From an uncultured Verrucomicrobia subdivision 3 bacterium (GTDB lineage Bacteria; Verrucomicrobiota; Verrucomicrobiia; Limisphaerales; UBA11358), in contig CAIMLG010000028.1 in NCBI GenBank assembly GCA_903842235.1, positions 1 to 50,386 of the forward strand: a stretch of DNA of 50,386 nucleotides. Reading direction: 5' to 3'. Positions 38,028 through 46,477 of this stretch are shown here, one piece after another (position 1 is the stretch's first letter; each line of letters opens with the position of its first letter). Made by a program: the position numbers and the translations under genes. Under the pieces are notes generated by a model. The model was not told the DNA's origin and made no database searches. It saw only the letters and a program-made list of their open reading frames with translations.

Positions 38028-38456
38028 ATGCCACCGCCAAATCTCAATCCCGGGGATAGAGTTGTTGAACTGGCGGCAGTCGTGATGACCGCTGCGGTTG
38101 TCAGTGGCGCAATCGTTGGTTCAGCGACTGTTTGGTTGCTCAAAAAAAGCTGGCTGGCATCAGTTGGCGCTTTCTTTGCAGGTGCGTTGGTTGGGTTTAT
38201 TCTGGCGCAATTTGTTGGCCGCCTGCTTTACAAAACAGCAAATGGAAATACCACCATCGTCAAAGTTGGTAGTGCTAGTTTGCCTGCAACAATTCCCGCT
38301 GGATTGGCAGGCAGCATCTCGACGGCTATTGCAATTGCGCTTGTTGCGCTGTTGGTTTTTAGCGCCAAAAGTCAAGCGGTGCCTGTGTTTGGTGTTGCGA
38401 TTGGCTGCGGCTTGATTTTAGGAATATTGTTCGCCTGTTTGAGTTCGTTGCTATGA
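38028..38456 (+). CDS. Small multi-pass membrane protein, unknown
   Basis: A 142-residue protein with about four transmembrane helices (AAVVMTAAVVSGAIVGSATV, LASVGAFFAGALVGFILAQF, TIPAGLAGSISTAIAIALVA, AVPVFGVAIGCGLILGILFA). Gly/Ala-rich helices suggest tight packing. No known domain was recognised. It is more AT-rich than its neighbours and lies just to the right of the lrp repeat, so it may be a separate insertion between lrp and the aminotransferase. Its stop overlaps an ATG in the aminotransferase frame (ATGA), but the aminotransferase is more likely to start at 38489. Confidence 0.5.
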   Translation: MPPPNLNPGDRVVELAAVVMTAAVVSGAIVGSATVWLLKKSWLASVGAFFAGALVGFILAQFVGRLLYKTANGNTTIVKVGSASLPATIPAGLAGSISTAIAIALVALLVFSAKSQAVPVFGVAIGCGLILGILFACLSSLL

Positions 38457-38488
38457 AATTCGGATTTGTTTCCGATTATAATTTTTCC

Positions 38489-39664
38489 ATGGACACCACC
38501 CGTTACATCGCCAAGCACGTCATCAACCTGCCCAAATCCGGCATCCGCGACTTTTTCGAGATCGTCGCCAAGATGAAGGACGTGATCTCGCTCGGCATCG
38601 GCGAGCCGGATTTCGACACGCCCTGGCACATCCGCGAGGCCGCCATCTACGCCTTGGAAAAGGGCAAGACGCATTACACCTCCAATCTGGGCCTGATCGA
38701 ATTGCGCCGGGCCATCAGCAAGTATTGCGAGAAGAATTTTGCCGTCAGCTACCGGCCCGAAGATGAAATTCTCGTGACGGTGGGCGTGAGCGAGGCGCTG
38801 GACGTGGCTTTTCGCGCGCTGGTGAACCCCGGCGACAAGGTGATGTTTCACCAGCCCTGCTACGTGAGCTATTCGCCCAGCATCACGCTGGTGCACGGCG
38901 AGGCGATTCCGGTGCCGACGTATGCGAAGGATCATTTTGCGCTGACGGCCGAAGCCTTGCGCGCCGCGTGGCAGCCGGGTGCGAAATTGCTGGTGCTGAA
39001 TCTCCCGTGCAATCCCACCGGCGGCACCTGCGACCGCGCGCAGGTTGAAGCCATCGCCAAGTTTGCCGTGGAAAAAGATCTGCTCGTATTGAGCGACGAA
39101 ATTTATTCCGAGCTGACCTTTGAAGGCGGGCACACCAGCATCGCCAGCCTACCGGGAATGAAGGAACGCGTGATTTTCCTGCACGGTTTTTCCAAGGCGT
39201 TTGCCATGACCGGCTGGCGCATTGGCTACGCCTGCGGCCCGGCCCCGCTGGTCGAGGCGATGATGAAGGTGCATCAATATTCCATGATGTGCGCCGCCAT
39301 CCTGAGCCAGGAAGCCGCCATCGAAGCGCTCGTGCGCGGCGAGGACGGCATGAAGGCCATGCGCGACCAGTATCATCGCCGCCGCGACTTCATCGTACGC
39401 CGGTTCAATGAAATCGGCCTGAAATGCCATCTACCGCGCGGCTCGTTCTATGCGTTTCCCGATGTTTCCGGCACCGGCCTGAGCGAAAAAGAGTTCGCCG
39501 TCAGCCTGTTGGAGGCGGAAAAGGTGGCGATGGTGCCCGGGACGGCGTTCGGGGCGAACGGCTCCGGCTTCTGCCGCGCCTGCTTTGCGACGAGCTACGA
39601 GCAACTCATCGAGGCAAGCAACCGCATCGAGCGGCATGTGCAATTTTTGGCAGCGAAGAAATAG
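38489..39664 (+). CDS. Class I/II pyridoxal-phosphate aminotransferase
   Basis: A 391-residue PLP aminotransferase of the aspartate aminotransferase/MalY-like fold. Motifs: VISLGIGEPDFDTPWHIREA, KTHYTSNLGLIELRRAIS, VSEALDVAFRALVNPGD, LVLNLPCNPTGGTCDRAQVE, LSDEIYSELTF, PLP-binding Lys in HGFSKAFAMTGWRIGYACG, and the substrate-carboxylate Arg in a late FCRACFA-type strand. The ATG at 38489 (MDTTRYIAKHVINLPKSGIR) fits the family's usual beginning. The substrate may be aspartate, aromatic or branched amino acids. The upstream Lrp regulator is its likely controller. Confidence 0.9.
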   Translation: MDTTRYIAKHVINLPKSGIRDFFEIVAKMKDVISLGIGEPDFDTPWHIREAAIYALEKGKTHYTSNLGLIELRRAISKYCEKNFAVSYRPEDEILVTVGVSEALDVAFRALVNPGDKVMFHQPCYVSYSPSITLVHGEAIPVPTYAKDHFALTAEALRAAWQPGAKLLVLNLPCNPTGGTCDRAQVEAIAKFAVEKDLLVLSDEIYSELTFEGGHTSIASLPGMKERVIFLHGFSKAFAMTGWRIGYACGPAPLVEAMMKVHQYSMMCAAILSQEAAIEALVRGEDGMKAMRDQYHRRRDFIVRRFNEIGLKCHLPRGSFYAFPDVSGTGLSEKEFAVSLLEAEKVAMVPGTAFGANGSGFCRACFATSYEQLIEASNRIERHVQFLAAKK

Positions 39665-39691
39665 CCGGTGCCCCACCAAGGGCGGAAGAAC

Positions 39692-40141
39692 TCACCCGAG
39701 GCAATGCCGCCGGTAGAGTTGGGCGGTTTCCGCCATATTTTCAAGGATGAGCAATACTTGCGGCGGCTGGCTCTCTGGCAATAAATTCGCGGTCACCAGC
39801 AGGCTGACGGGGGTCACGCCCCGGCTGCCGCGCAGGGATAATTCGTAAAATTTCCGCCGGGTGTTGCGACCGCTGATCGCATCTTTGACGCTGTTGCGGA
39901 TGATGCAATTCTTGCACGGCTTGGCTTGGCCACAGCCGAGCGGGCCCGCACAGAGACAGTGGAGCACCTCGCCGCCCCGCCGCCGCAACGACGATTTGGG
40001 AGCCACCCCCAGCAATTTCTCCGCCGCCGCGTTGTAAGCTAGAATCCGGACGTCATCATCCACAATAAAAGCCGGCAGCGGCAGCGCATTAAAAACCGCG
40101 CGGCCGAAATGTGGCGATTCGTCATTTTCATGGTTATTCAT
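39692..40141 (-). CDS. PAS-domain protein with a cysteine cluster
   Basis: A 149-residue single-domain PAS protein (AVFNALPLPAFIVDDDVRIL, YNAAAEKLLGV, then a beta-rich end LLVTANLLPESQPPQVLLIL). Inserted in the middle is a Cys-rich stretch, HCLCAGPLGCGQAKPCKNCI, then RNSV. Related PAS domains carry CGxSxxCxxCxxRxSV, a pattern suggestive of metal or redox sensing. It has no output domain, so it must pass its signal to a partner. ATG 40141 is preferred because the upstream extension is unconserved in character. Confidence 0.7.
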   Translation of the reverse strand: MNNHENDESPHFGRAVFNALPLPAFIVDDDVRILAYNAAAEKLLGVAPKSSLRRRGGEVLHCLCAGPLGCGQAKPCKNCIIRNSVKDAISGRNTRRKFYELSLRGSRGVTPVSLLVTANLLPESQPPQVLLILENMAETAQLYRRHCLG

Positions 40142-40364
40142 AGGCCTATTCCGGCTTGAAAAGCATTGGCCGCGCATCGGATTCTCAACCAACACCCAGG
40201 GTGGGCCATCAACGGTTGCCAATCAATTAAAGCCACGGGCTGGCGGAAACATTAAATTAAGTCAGATGGCTCCAACGCACGACAACCCTAACTTACAAGA
40301 CAGGCAGGCGGAAAGTAAACCAGAAGATACGACCCGACCCCAAGCCGGCGGAAGCGGCAGGCGG

Positions 40365-40697
40365 TCAACGACCCGGGCGAGCGTGAGCCAGCAATTCCAA
40401 ACGGGTTTGGGCTTGTTTGGTGAGACTGGTAAAAATCATGGAGACGAGATACCCAGAATGCTTGCTGCCGGAGCAACTGACCACGACGCCATGGCAGGAA
40501 ATCCGTCCCCCACCCTGCGGCGACTGGAGGGAGACCGTCATTTCCGCCCACTCGCGAAACGGGGCCGGACTATGAAATTCAATCCCGCCTTTGTGCACCG
40601 AAACCTTGTCGGCGCAAAGCTCCAGCGCCGCCTCGCGGCTGGCGACGTTGACGGAACTTTCGATCGAACCCAGATGGGACACGCGTTTTGCGCTCAT
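40365..40697 (-). CDS. PilZ-like domain protein
   Basis: A 110-residue single-domain protein. A beta-barrel pattern (FREWAEMTVSLQSPQGGGRI, SCHGVVVSCSGSKHSGYLVS, MIFTSLTKQAQTRLELLA) resembles PilZ domains. The N-terminal RxxxR c-di-GMP motif is not clear (KRVSHLGSIES), so nucleotide binding may be absent. It is on the same strand as fabH, 47 bases downstream of it. The role is unknown. Confidence 0.5.
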   Translation of the reverse strand: MSAKRVSHLGSIESSVNVASREAALELCADKVSVHKGGIEFHSPAPFREWAEMTVSLQSPQGGGRISCHGVVVSCSGSKHSGYLVSMIFTSLTKQAQTRLELLAHARPGR

Positions 40698-40744
40698 AAG
40701 TATGTTTTACACTAGCACGTCCGTTGGCGACGTCAAATTGAAGT

Positions 40745-41758
40745 TTACCACTCGATGACCGCAGCGCCCCAAGTGAGGCCGGCGCCAAAGGCGACGAGGA
40801 GAATCAGATCGCCGCGCTGAATTTTTCCCGAATGCACCGCCTCGTCGAGCGCAATGGCCACGGACGCCGCGGAAGTGTTGCCGTATTTGTGGAGATTGAC
40901 AAAAAGCTGTTCCGGCGTGGCCCCCAACCGCTCGCCGACCGCGTCCACAATCCGCCGGTTGGCCTGATGGGGAATGACGCATTTAATCTTGGTGATATCA
41001 ATATCACAGCGACTCAGCACCTCGTTGGCCGCACTGCACATGGCCTGGACGGCGTTCTTGAACGTCTCCTTGCCATCCATGCGGAGGAAATGCAAATTAT
41101 CCGCGACGGTGGCAGCCGAAGCCGGGCACGCGCTACCGCCCGCCGGCATGGACAACAAGTTGGCCTTGCCGCCATCCGCCCCCAAAGCCGTGGTCAGCAG
41201 ACCATGGGAAAAGGGGCGATTCTGCAAAATCGCCGCCCCCGCGCCGTCCCCGAACAGCACACAGGTATTGCGATCCTTCCAATTGGTGATGGACGAAAGC
41301 TTCTCCGCGCCGATCACGAGCACCGTTTCATAGGTGCGCGAGGTGATGAAATTCTGACCGACTTCCAGCGCATAGATGAACCCGGAGCACGCGGCCTCAA
41401 GGTCGAAAGCCGGGACGCGGCGCGCGCCGATTTTCTGCTGCACCAAACACGCCGTGTTGGGAAACGGCATATCGGGCGTGATGCTGGCAACGATAATCAG
41501 GTCAATCTGGTCGGCGGTGACGCCCGCCATTTCCATCGCCCGGAGGGCAGCCTTGGCCGCGAGGTCCGAGGTGAATTCATTGGCGGCCGCAATGTGGCGC
41601 TCCTTGATGCCGGTGCGCGTGGTGATCCATTCGTCCGTCGTCTCGACCATTTTTTCGAGATCGGCGTTGGTTAAAATGCGCTCCGGCACATAGGAACCGA
41701 CGCCGGTGATGGAGCAAGTGCGACCGACAAAATTATGTTTGGCGCGCGGATTTTTCAT
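40745..41758 (-). CDS. fabH: 3-oxoacyl-[acyl-carrier-protein] synthase III
   Basis: A 337-residue condensing enzyme that starts fatty-acid synthesis by joining acetyl-CoA to malonyl-ACP. The catalytic triad is visible: Cys124 in LEAACSGFIYALEVGQ, His in CVIPHQANRRIVDAV and Asn in HKYGNTSAASVAIALDEA. The N-terminal ITGVGSYVPERILTN and TTDEWITTRTGIKERHIA are typical, as is the GAGLTWGAAVIEW end. Its ATG overlaps the plsX stop by 4 bases (ATGA), so it is translationally coupled in the rpmF-plsX-fabH operon. Confidence 0.96.
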   Translation of the reverse strand: MKNPRAKHNFVGRTCSITGVGSYVPERILTNADLEKMVETTDEWITTRTGIKERHIAAANEFTSDLAAKAALRAMEMAGVTADQIDLIIVASITPDMPFPNTACLVQQKIGARRVPAFDLEAACSGFIYALEVGQNFITSRTYETVLVIGAEKLSSITNWKDRNTCVLFGDGAGAAILQNRPFSHGLLTTALGADGGKANLLSMPAGGSACPASAATVADNLHFLRMDGKETFKNAVQAMCSAANEVLSRCDIDITKIKCVIPHQANRRIVDAVGERLGATPEQLFVNLHKYGNTSAASVAIALDEAVHSGKIQRGDLILLVAFGAGLTWGAAVIEW

Positions 41759-42801
41759 GAGTTCGCAGATATGGCATCGGCAACATCAGCGGCCGCGAGA
41801 AGCTCATTCGCGGCGGCGATATCGCAGGCAATGGTCTGGTTGATCTGGTTTTGAACGGCATTAACGGTCACGCGAATGGCACTGGCCACCGCGCGCTCAT
41901 GGGCGGAGGCATGCCCCTTAAAAACCACGCCGTTGAATCCCAGCATCGGCGCGCCGCCATAAACTTCCGGGTCCATCCGGCGGCGGATGGCTTGAAACGC
42001 GCCCTTGGCAAGATAGGCGCCCAGTTTGCGCTGGGTGGAATGCATGAGTTCCCGTTTGATCATCGAAAACATGGCCACGGCCAGACTTTCAACCGTTTTC
42101 AAAACCACATTGCCCACAAAACCGTCGCAGACCACAACATCGACGTGATCTTTGAACAAGTCATGACCCTCGACATTGCCAATAAAGTTCAGGTTCAGCT
42201 GCTGGCAGAGCTTGAAGGCCTCCAGGGTCAGGGCATTGCCCTTGGAATCCTCCGTGCCGATGCTCAGGATGCCCACGCGCGGATGCTTGCGCTTGAGAAT
42301 TTCGCGGGAATAGACATTGCCCATCACGGCAAATTGCGCGAGGTGGAACGGCTTGCACTCGATATTGGCGCCCGCATCGAGCAGCACAAATTCGCTGTCA
42401 TGGCGGGGAATGACCGTGGCGATACAGCCGCGTTTCACCCCGGGGATACGACCAATTTTGAAGGTGCCGGCGGCGAAGATGCCGCCGGTGTTGCCGACCG
42501 AAATCAGGGCATCCGCCTTGCCTTCGCTGACCAGTTCCGCCGCACGGCTGATGGAGGAATCCTTTTTCTTCCGCAAGGCCAAAGCCGGCTCGTCCTCCAT
42601 CTCCACGACTTCGGCGGCATGAACGACCTTGATCCGATGATCCCGGAAGCCGCCTTCCGGCAAGGCGGCATGGATTTTTTCCTTATTGCCCACCAGGAAG
42701 ATGCTGGTGATTTTTTCATCTTCCGCCAAGGCGCGCTTCACGCCCGCGATGAGGACACCGCAACCGTGGTCACCGCCCATGACATCCACAGCAATGCGCA
42801 T
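41755..42801 (-). CDS. plsX: Phosphate acyltransferase PlsX
   Basis: A 348-residue peripheral membrane enzyme that makes acyl-phosphate from acyl-ACP for phosphatidic-acid synthesis. The family signature MRIAVDVMGGDHG opens the protein. Further motifs are ALRKKKDSSISRAAELVSEG, ADALISVGNTGG, VLLDAGANIECKPFHLAQFA, DVVVCDGFVGNVVLKTVES and GGAPMLGFNGVVFKGHASA. Length is normal. It is coupled by a 4-base overlap to fabH and follows rpmF by 96 bases that contain an AT-rich repeat. Confidence 0.96.
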   Translation of the reverse strand: MRIAVDVMGGDHGCGVLIAGVKRALAEDEKITSIFLVGNKEKIHAALPEGGFRDHRIKVVHAAEVVEMEDEPALALRKKKDSSISRAAELVSEGKADALISVGNTGGIFAAGTFKIGRIPGVKRGCIATVIPRHDSEFVLLDAGANIECKPFHLAQFAVMGNVYSREILKRKHPRVGILSIGTEDSKGNALTLEAFKLCQQLNLNFIGNVEGHDLFKDHVDVVVCDGFVGNVVLKTVESLAVAMFSMIKRELMHSTQRKLGAYLAKGAFQAIRRRMDPEVYGGAPMLGFNGVVFKGHASAHERAVASAIRVTVNAVQNQINQTIACDIAAANELLAAADVADAISANS

Positions 42802-42866
42802 GATGATCAGTTTTTAGCTTTTAATTTTTAGCTTCAAGTCAAGGAACCCGCTAGCGGCCCGCCCAA

Positions 42867-42894
42867 CTCAAAAATAAAAACTCAAAAATAAAAA
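42867..42894. repeat. 14-bp AT-rich tandem repeat between rpmF and plsX
   Basis: Two head-to-tail copies of ctcaaaaataaaaa. Similar in character to the microsatellites at 1207-1238 and inside lipA. Confidence 0.7.
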
Positions 42895-42897
42895 CCC

Positions 42898-43086
42898 TCA
42901 CGCGCCCGCCGTGACGGAAAGAATCTGGCGGCCTTTGTAGAATCCACACGCCGGGCAAACCCGATGCGGCATAGCCGGGGCGTCGCACTGCGGGCATTTG
43001 CCCAATTGCGGCAGTTGGAGGACACTGTTGTAAGCCCGGCGCATACGCTGCCGGCTCGTTGACGGTTTTCTTTTTGGAACGCCCAT
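42898..43086 (-). CDS. rpmF: 50S ribosomal protein L32
   Basis: A 62-residue ribosomal protein. The basic start MGVPKRKPSTSRQRMRRAYN and the zinc-ribbon CPQCDAPAMPHRVCPACGFY (two CxxC pairs) identify L32; GFYKGRQIL closes it. It lies between the DUF177 gene (10-base gap) and plsX, the common bacterial order. Confidence 0.97.
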   Translation of the reverse strand: MGVPKRKPSTSRQRMRRAYNSVLQLPQLGKCPQCDAPAMPHRVCPACGFYKGRQILSVTAGA

Positions 43087-43096
43087 AAATTCTCGG

Positions 43097-43573
43097 TTAT
43101 TTCAATTTCAGTTTATCCAGTTCAACCCACACGTTTGCCGCCGCTGATTCAGCGACTTCATCCTTGCGGTCGTTTTCCGGTTTCGTTAATCCCGCGCATT
43201 CCGTTTTACACAACGGATGCTGCGGAAAGTTAAGCAGAATATCTTCCCGCACGAAGGGAGTCAAGTCCACGCAATCATTATCCACGGACACCTTATCCTC
43301 GCCCGCCAGCGGGAGATGCACCGCCCAGTCCTTCAGATGGAGGCGGGTGGGGAACTTTTTGAGGCAGCGGCTGCACTCACATTCCAGCGGCAAGACCAGC
43401 GACCCGGTCACCAGCACAGCCTCGTGCAACAACTCGGCCTTCAAATCGTAACGCAAGGGTTTTTCCACCCGAATCAGTTCGTCCGCCAAGCCCAGATCCA
43501 GCTCCGCCACCGGCAGTTCCCCCCGGAGAGCGAGTTCCGCTTCTTCCAAATGGCGCAGATTGATACTCAGCAT
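43097..43573 (-). CDS. yceD: DUF177 (YceD) protein
   Basis: A 158-residue member of DUF177, the family that precedes rpmF in most bacteria and is linked to 23S rRNA processing. Four conserved Cys appear as LECECSRCLKKF and HPLCKTECAGLT, probably a zinc site. The start MLSINLRHLEEAEL is typical. It lies 4 bases after coaD and 10 bases before rpmF. Confidence 0.93.
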   Translation of the reverse strand: MLSINLRHLEEAELALRGELPVAELDLGLADELIRVEKPLRYDLKAELLHEAVLVTGSLVLPLECECSRCLKKFPTRLHLKDWAVHLPLAGEDKVSVDNDCVDLTPFVREDILLNFPQHPLCKTECAGLTKPENDRKDEVAESAAANVWVELDKLKLK

Positions 43574-43577
43574 AAAA

Positions 43578-44063
43578 TCACGGCCGCAACTTTTTCTTCA
43601 GCGCCACCTGCACGTTGGGCGGCACAAAAGCCCGCACGTCGCCGCCGAGCCGGGCGATTTCCTTGACAATCCGCGAGCTCAAAAACGTGTAGGTGTCCTT
43701 GGGCATCATGAAAATCGTCTCGATCTGCTCATCCAGTTTGCGGTTCATCAGGGCGAGCTGAAACTCAAATTCAAAATCGGAGACAGCGCGCAAGCCACGC
43801 ACAATGGTCCCGGCTTTCTGCGCCGCCGCATATTCCACCAACAGACCGTCAAACGAGTCGGTCTGGACCTGCGGGAGATGCGCCACGGCCGTTTTCACCA
43901 GCGCCACCCGTTCGGCCAGCGTAAAGAGCGGATGCTTGCTCTCATTCACCGCCACCGCCACGATCACCCGATCAAACAGTTTGGCCGCCCGCTGAATCAC
44001 GTCCAGATGACCGTTGGTCAGCGGGTCAAAACTGCCGGGATAAATCGCCGTGCGCTTCATCAA
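43578..44063 (-). CDS. coaD: Phosphopantetheine adenylyltransferase
   Basis: A 161-residue enzyme making dephospho-CoA from 4'-phosphopantetheine and ATP. The nucleotidyltransferase T/HxGH motif is YPGSFDPLTNGHLDVIQRA. NESKHPLFTLAERVALVK, GTIVRGLRAVSDFEFEFQLA and the ISSxSSRIVKEIA-type YTFLSSRIVKEIARLGGDV are also present. Length and motif order are normal. It is in the same orientation as DUF177, rpmF, plsX and fabH, tying CoA supply to the lipid operon. An alternative ATG is 3 bases downstream. Confidence 0.96.
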   Translation of the reverse strand: MMKRTAIYPGSFDPLTNGHLDVIQRAAKLFDRVIVAVAVNESKHPLFTLAERVALVKTAVAHLPQVQTDSFDGLLVEYAAAQKAGTIVRGLRAVSDFEFEFQLALMNRKLDEQIETIFMMPKDTYTFLSSRIVKEIARLGGDVRAFVPPNVQVALKKKLRP

Positions 44064-44148
44064 TTTTTAATTATAGATTTGAATTTCCAGGGTGTTGCCG
44101 GCGGTCGCGCCGACGTCTTAGCTTAAGACAAAAAAGGAAAAAGAAAAA

Positions 44149-46398
44149 CTATTTCCACGGCACCTCGTAAATCCGCACGGCATTGCGGATGCCCTTGACG
44201 GTCACGGGAAACAGCTCGGTGCAGGTGGCGGCCAACGGCGGGGCATGGCGCAGCAGCTGGTTATAGGTCGTGTCACTGATAATGATCCGGCCGCTACCGG
44301 AGACCCCTTCCAGCCGGCTGGCCAGGTTCACCGCACGCCCAAAAACGGTGTAATTCAAAATGTGCCGCTCCGAGCCCATCAAGCCGACAGTGACGATACC
44401 GGTGTTGATGCCCGTGCCCAAGTGCAAGGCAAGGTGGAGCGGGCGCGGAGGCTGACCGGCCGCCAACCGGGCGCGGTTGTCAATTTCGCGGGCGGGATTC
44501 CGGGCCAACCGCTCCTCGTTAAGTTTCTGAATAGCGCGCTGCGCCTCAATGGCCGCCGTCAGACCGGCCGAAGCGTGTTTTTCATTGGGGGCCGGCGCAT
44601 TCCAGAACGCCATCACGCAGTCGCCAATGTATTTGTCGAGCGTGCCGCCGTGATTTTTCACCGCGTCCGCCACGGCAGCCAGGTAGGAGTTCACCGTTTC
44701 CAGCGTCTCTTGGGCGGATTCCTCGTAGCATTTATCCGCCACCGCCGGAGCCAACTGATGGGTGCGGGCATACTCGGAAATCTGTTCCTGCACCTCATCG
44801 GTCATGGCGGTGAAACCCCGAATATCGGCAAACAGCAGCGTGACCTCCCGCCGCGTCCCGCCCAGCGAAAGCTGCCGGGCATCCAGCAGTTCGTTCACGA
44901 CATCCGGGGAAACCAGCCGGGAGAAAATGGCTTTCACCCGGCGTTTTTCCTCCTCCTCGAACATGACGCGATAGGCGGCCAGCAGCACATATTCCAGCAG
45001 CATGGCGCCGGCCACGGGATAGACCAGCGGCAGCCAAAACCGGAATTTCACAAACGCCACCGTCGTCATGGCGGCATAAACCGCGGCGAGCAGAATTAGA
45101 CCGCCCGCCGCCGCAAACGACCGCGATTGCCAGGTGAGCAGCGCCGAGAGAGCGCCGAGAAAAACGATCAGCGCCAACTCCAGCGACAGCGGGGCGCGGT
45201 GGATGAATTGCCCCGTGATAATCGAACTGGCGACATTCCAATGTTTGCTGACGAGCAGGGTATCGTTTTCCAACGGCGTCGCCCCGCGGTCGGTCAGGTC
45301 GTTACCCTGGGCGGCGGAGCCGACGACGACCAGCCGGCCGCGAAAATCATCGCGCAAGGCGCTGGTCTGGCCAAGCAGCCGCTGGCGATCCTGCGCGAGG
45401 AGGTTTTCCAGCGGGGCGCGCAGCAGGCGCGGATCGTTCGGGGTCAGCCGCCAGTCCACATAAAAATAGCCGCCACGATCCACAGGAACGATGCGTTCGA
45501 CGCCGTTCGCGCCGCGCAATACGATTCGGCCGTGCGGTAAATCAATGGCGGCGCGCGCCAGATCCAGCTGCAATTCTTGCGCGGCCAGAACAACGCCCAG
45601 GTGCCAGAGCCGCTCGTCCACATAGGCTTGGGCCCTGGGCGGCCAGGCGGCGGATTTTTTTTCGCCAACGAAATCCGCCGGCGAAAAATTATTTTCCGCG
45701 TCCACGGAAATTTCGAGGACGTTGGTGGTGCCGGTCTGCGGCAAGCGGATTTTACCGGCCACCCGTTTGGCCCGATCCAAGTCCACGCCCAGTTCCGGAT
45801 GGGCAGCCAGCTGCTGGAACAGCGGATGCCAGCGGCGCACATCGCGAAAAGCCCGCACCCGGCGCAGCACCCCATCAGAATCTTTTTCCGTGGTAATGTC
45901 ACCGATAGCGTGGGCATTCGTGGCAAAAAGCGGCGGCGGGAAAACGTCCGGCGTGGCGGCGACCAGCACCTTGCCGGCCAGCCTCATCTGCTGCGCAAAA
46001 AAATCGTCGGACTCCATCAACCCGCCATCGGCCATCTGCACCTGGGGATGATCGGGGCGAAGTTCGCCGAACAAAACATCGAAGGCGACGGCCCGGGCAC
46101 CTTGGGCAGAGAGTTCCTCCACCAACCGCCCATAAACCTGCCGCGGCCAGTAAAGCCCATAGCGATAACCCAGCCGTCCACTCTGGACGGTGGCGATGCT
46201 GGATTCCTCCATGGCGACAAAGGCCAGATTGGTCGCCACCGGAGCGGGAAACTTCTGGGCAATCCGGGCGCGCCAGTCGCAGGTCATGCGCTCCAGACGA
46301 TCGGGGAAATCGGGATTCCAGACGCGAAGGCTGCCAACCAGCGCCAAGACAGCCAGCGCCAGAAGAACGGGCAGACGTTTGGGCCGCTTGAATTTCAC
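44149..46398 (-). CDS. CHASE2 adenylate/guanylate cyclase
   Basis: A 749-residue membrane receptor cyclase. Residues 1-25 contain the first membrane helix (LPVLLALAVLALVGSLRVWN). Residues about 30-385 are an extracytoplasmic CHASE2 sensor (RLERMTCDWRARIAQKF, RPRQVYGRLVEELSAQGARA-type helix, VAFDVLFGELRPD, LLGQTSALRDDFRGRLVVVG). Residues about 400-475 hold three membrane helices. The class III cyclase domain follows (RREVTLLFADIRGFTAMTDE with a metal-binding Asp; LDKYIGDCVMAFWNAPAPNE; LGTGINTGIVTVGLMGSERH; NYTVFGRAVNLASRLEG). The product is probably cAMP. It lies downstream of a FecR protein and a polymer ligase, so the sensor may report on the envelope. A terminator separates it from fecR, implying its own promoter. 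Confidence 0.9.
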   Translation of the reverse strand: MKFKRPKRLPVLLALAVLALVGSLRVWNPDFPDRLERMTCDWRARIAQKFPAPVATNLAFVAMEESSIATVQSGRLGYRYGLYWPRQVYGRLVEELSAQGARAVAFDVLFGELRPDHPQVQMADGGLMESDDFFAQQMRLAGKVLVAATPDVFPPPLFATNAHAIGDITTEKDSDGVLRRVRAFRDVRRWHPLFQQLAAHPELGVDLDRAKRVAGKIRLPQTGTTNVLEISVDAENNFSPADFVGEKKSAAWPPRAQAYVDERLWHLGVVLAAQELQLDLARAAIDLPHGRIVLRGANGVERIVPVDRGGYFYVDWRLTPNDPRLLRAPLENLLAQDRQRLLGQTSALRDDFRGRLVVVGSAAQGNDLTDRGATPLENDTLLVSKHWNVASSIITGQFIHRAPLSLELALIVFLGALSALLTWQSRSFAAAGGLILLAAVYAAMTTVAFVKFRFWLPLVYPVAGAMLLEYVLLAAYRVMFEEEEKRRVKAIFSRLVSPDVVNELLDARQLSLGGTRREVTLLFADIRGFTAMTDEVQEQISEYARTHQLAPAVADKCYEESAQETLETVNSYLAAVADAVKNHGGTLDKYIGDCVMAFWNAPAPNEKHASAGLTAAIEAQRAIQKLNEERLARNPAREIDNRARLAAGQPPRPLHLALHLGTGINTGIVTVGLMGSERHILNYTVFGRAVNLASRLEGVSGSGRIIISDTTYNQLLRHAPPLAATCTELFPVTVKGIRNAVRIYEVPWK

Positions 46399-46413
46399 GC
46401 CGATGGATTAAAC

Positions 46414-46445
46414 AAAAAACCAGCGCAACTCAAGGCTGCGCTGGC
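46414..46445 (-). terminator. Rho-independent terminator after the FecR gene
   Basis: On the minus strand a perfect stem CCAGCGCA ... TGCGCTGG is followed by TTTTTTG. It lies 33 bases after the FecR-protein stop and just before the cyclase start, so the cyclase is at least partly transcribed separately. Confidence 0.75.
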
Positions 46446-46477
46446 TGGTTGGAAAAAAGAAATTCAGTTTTGTGGAT

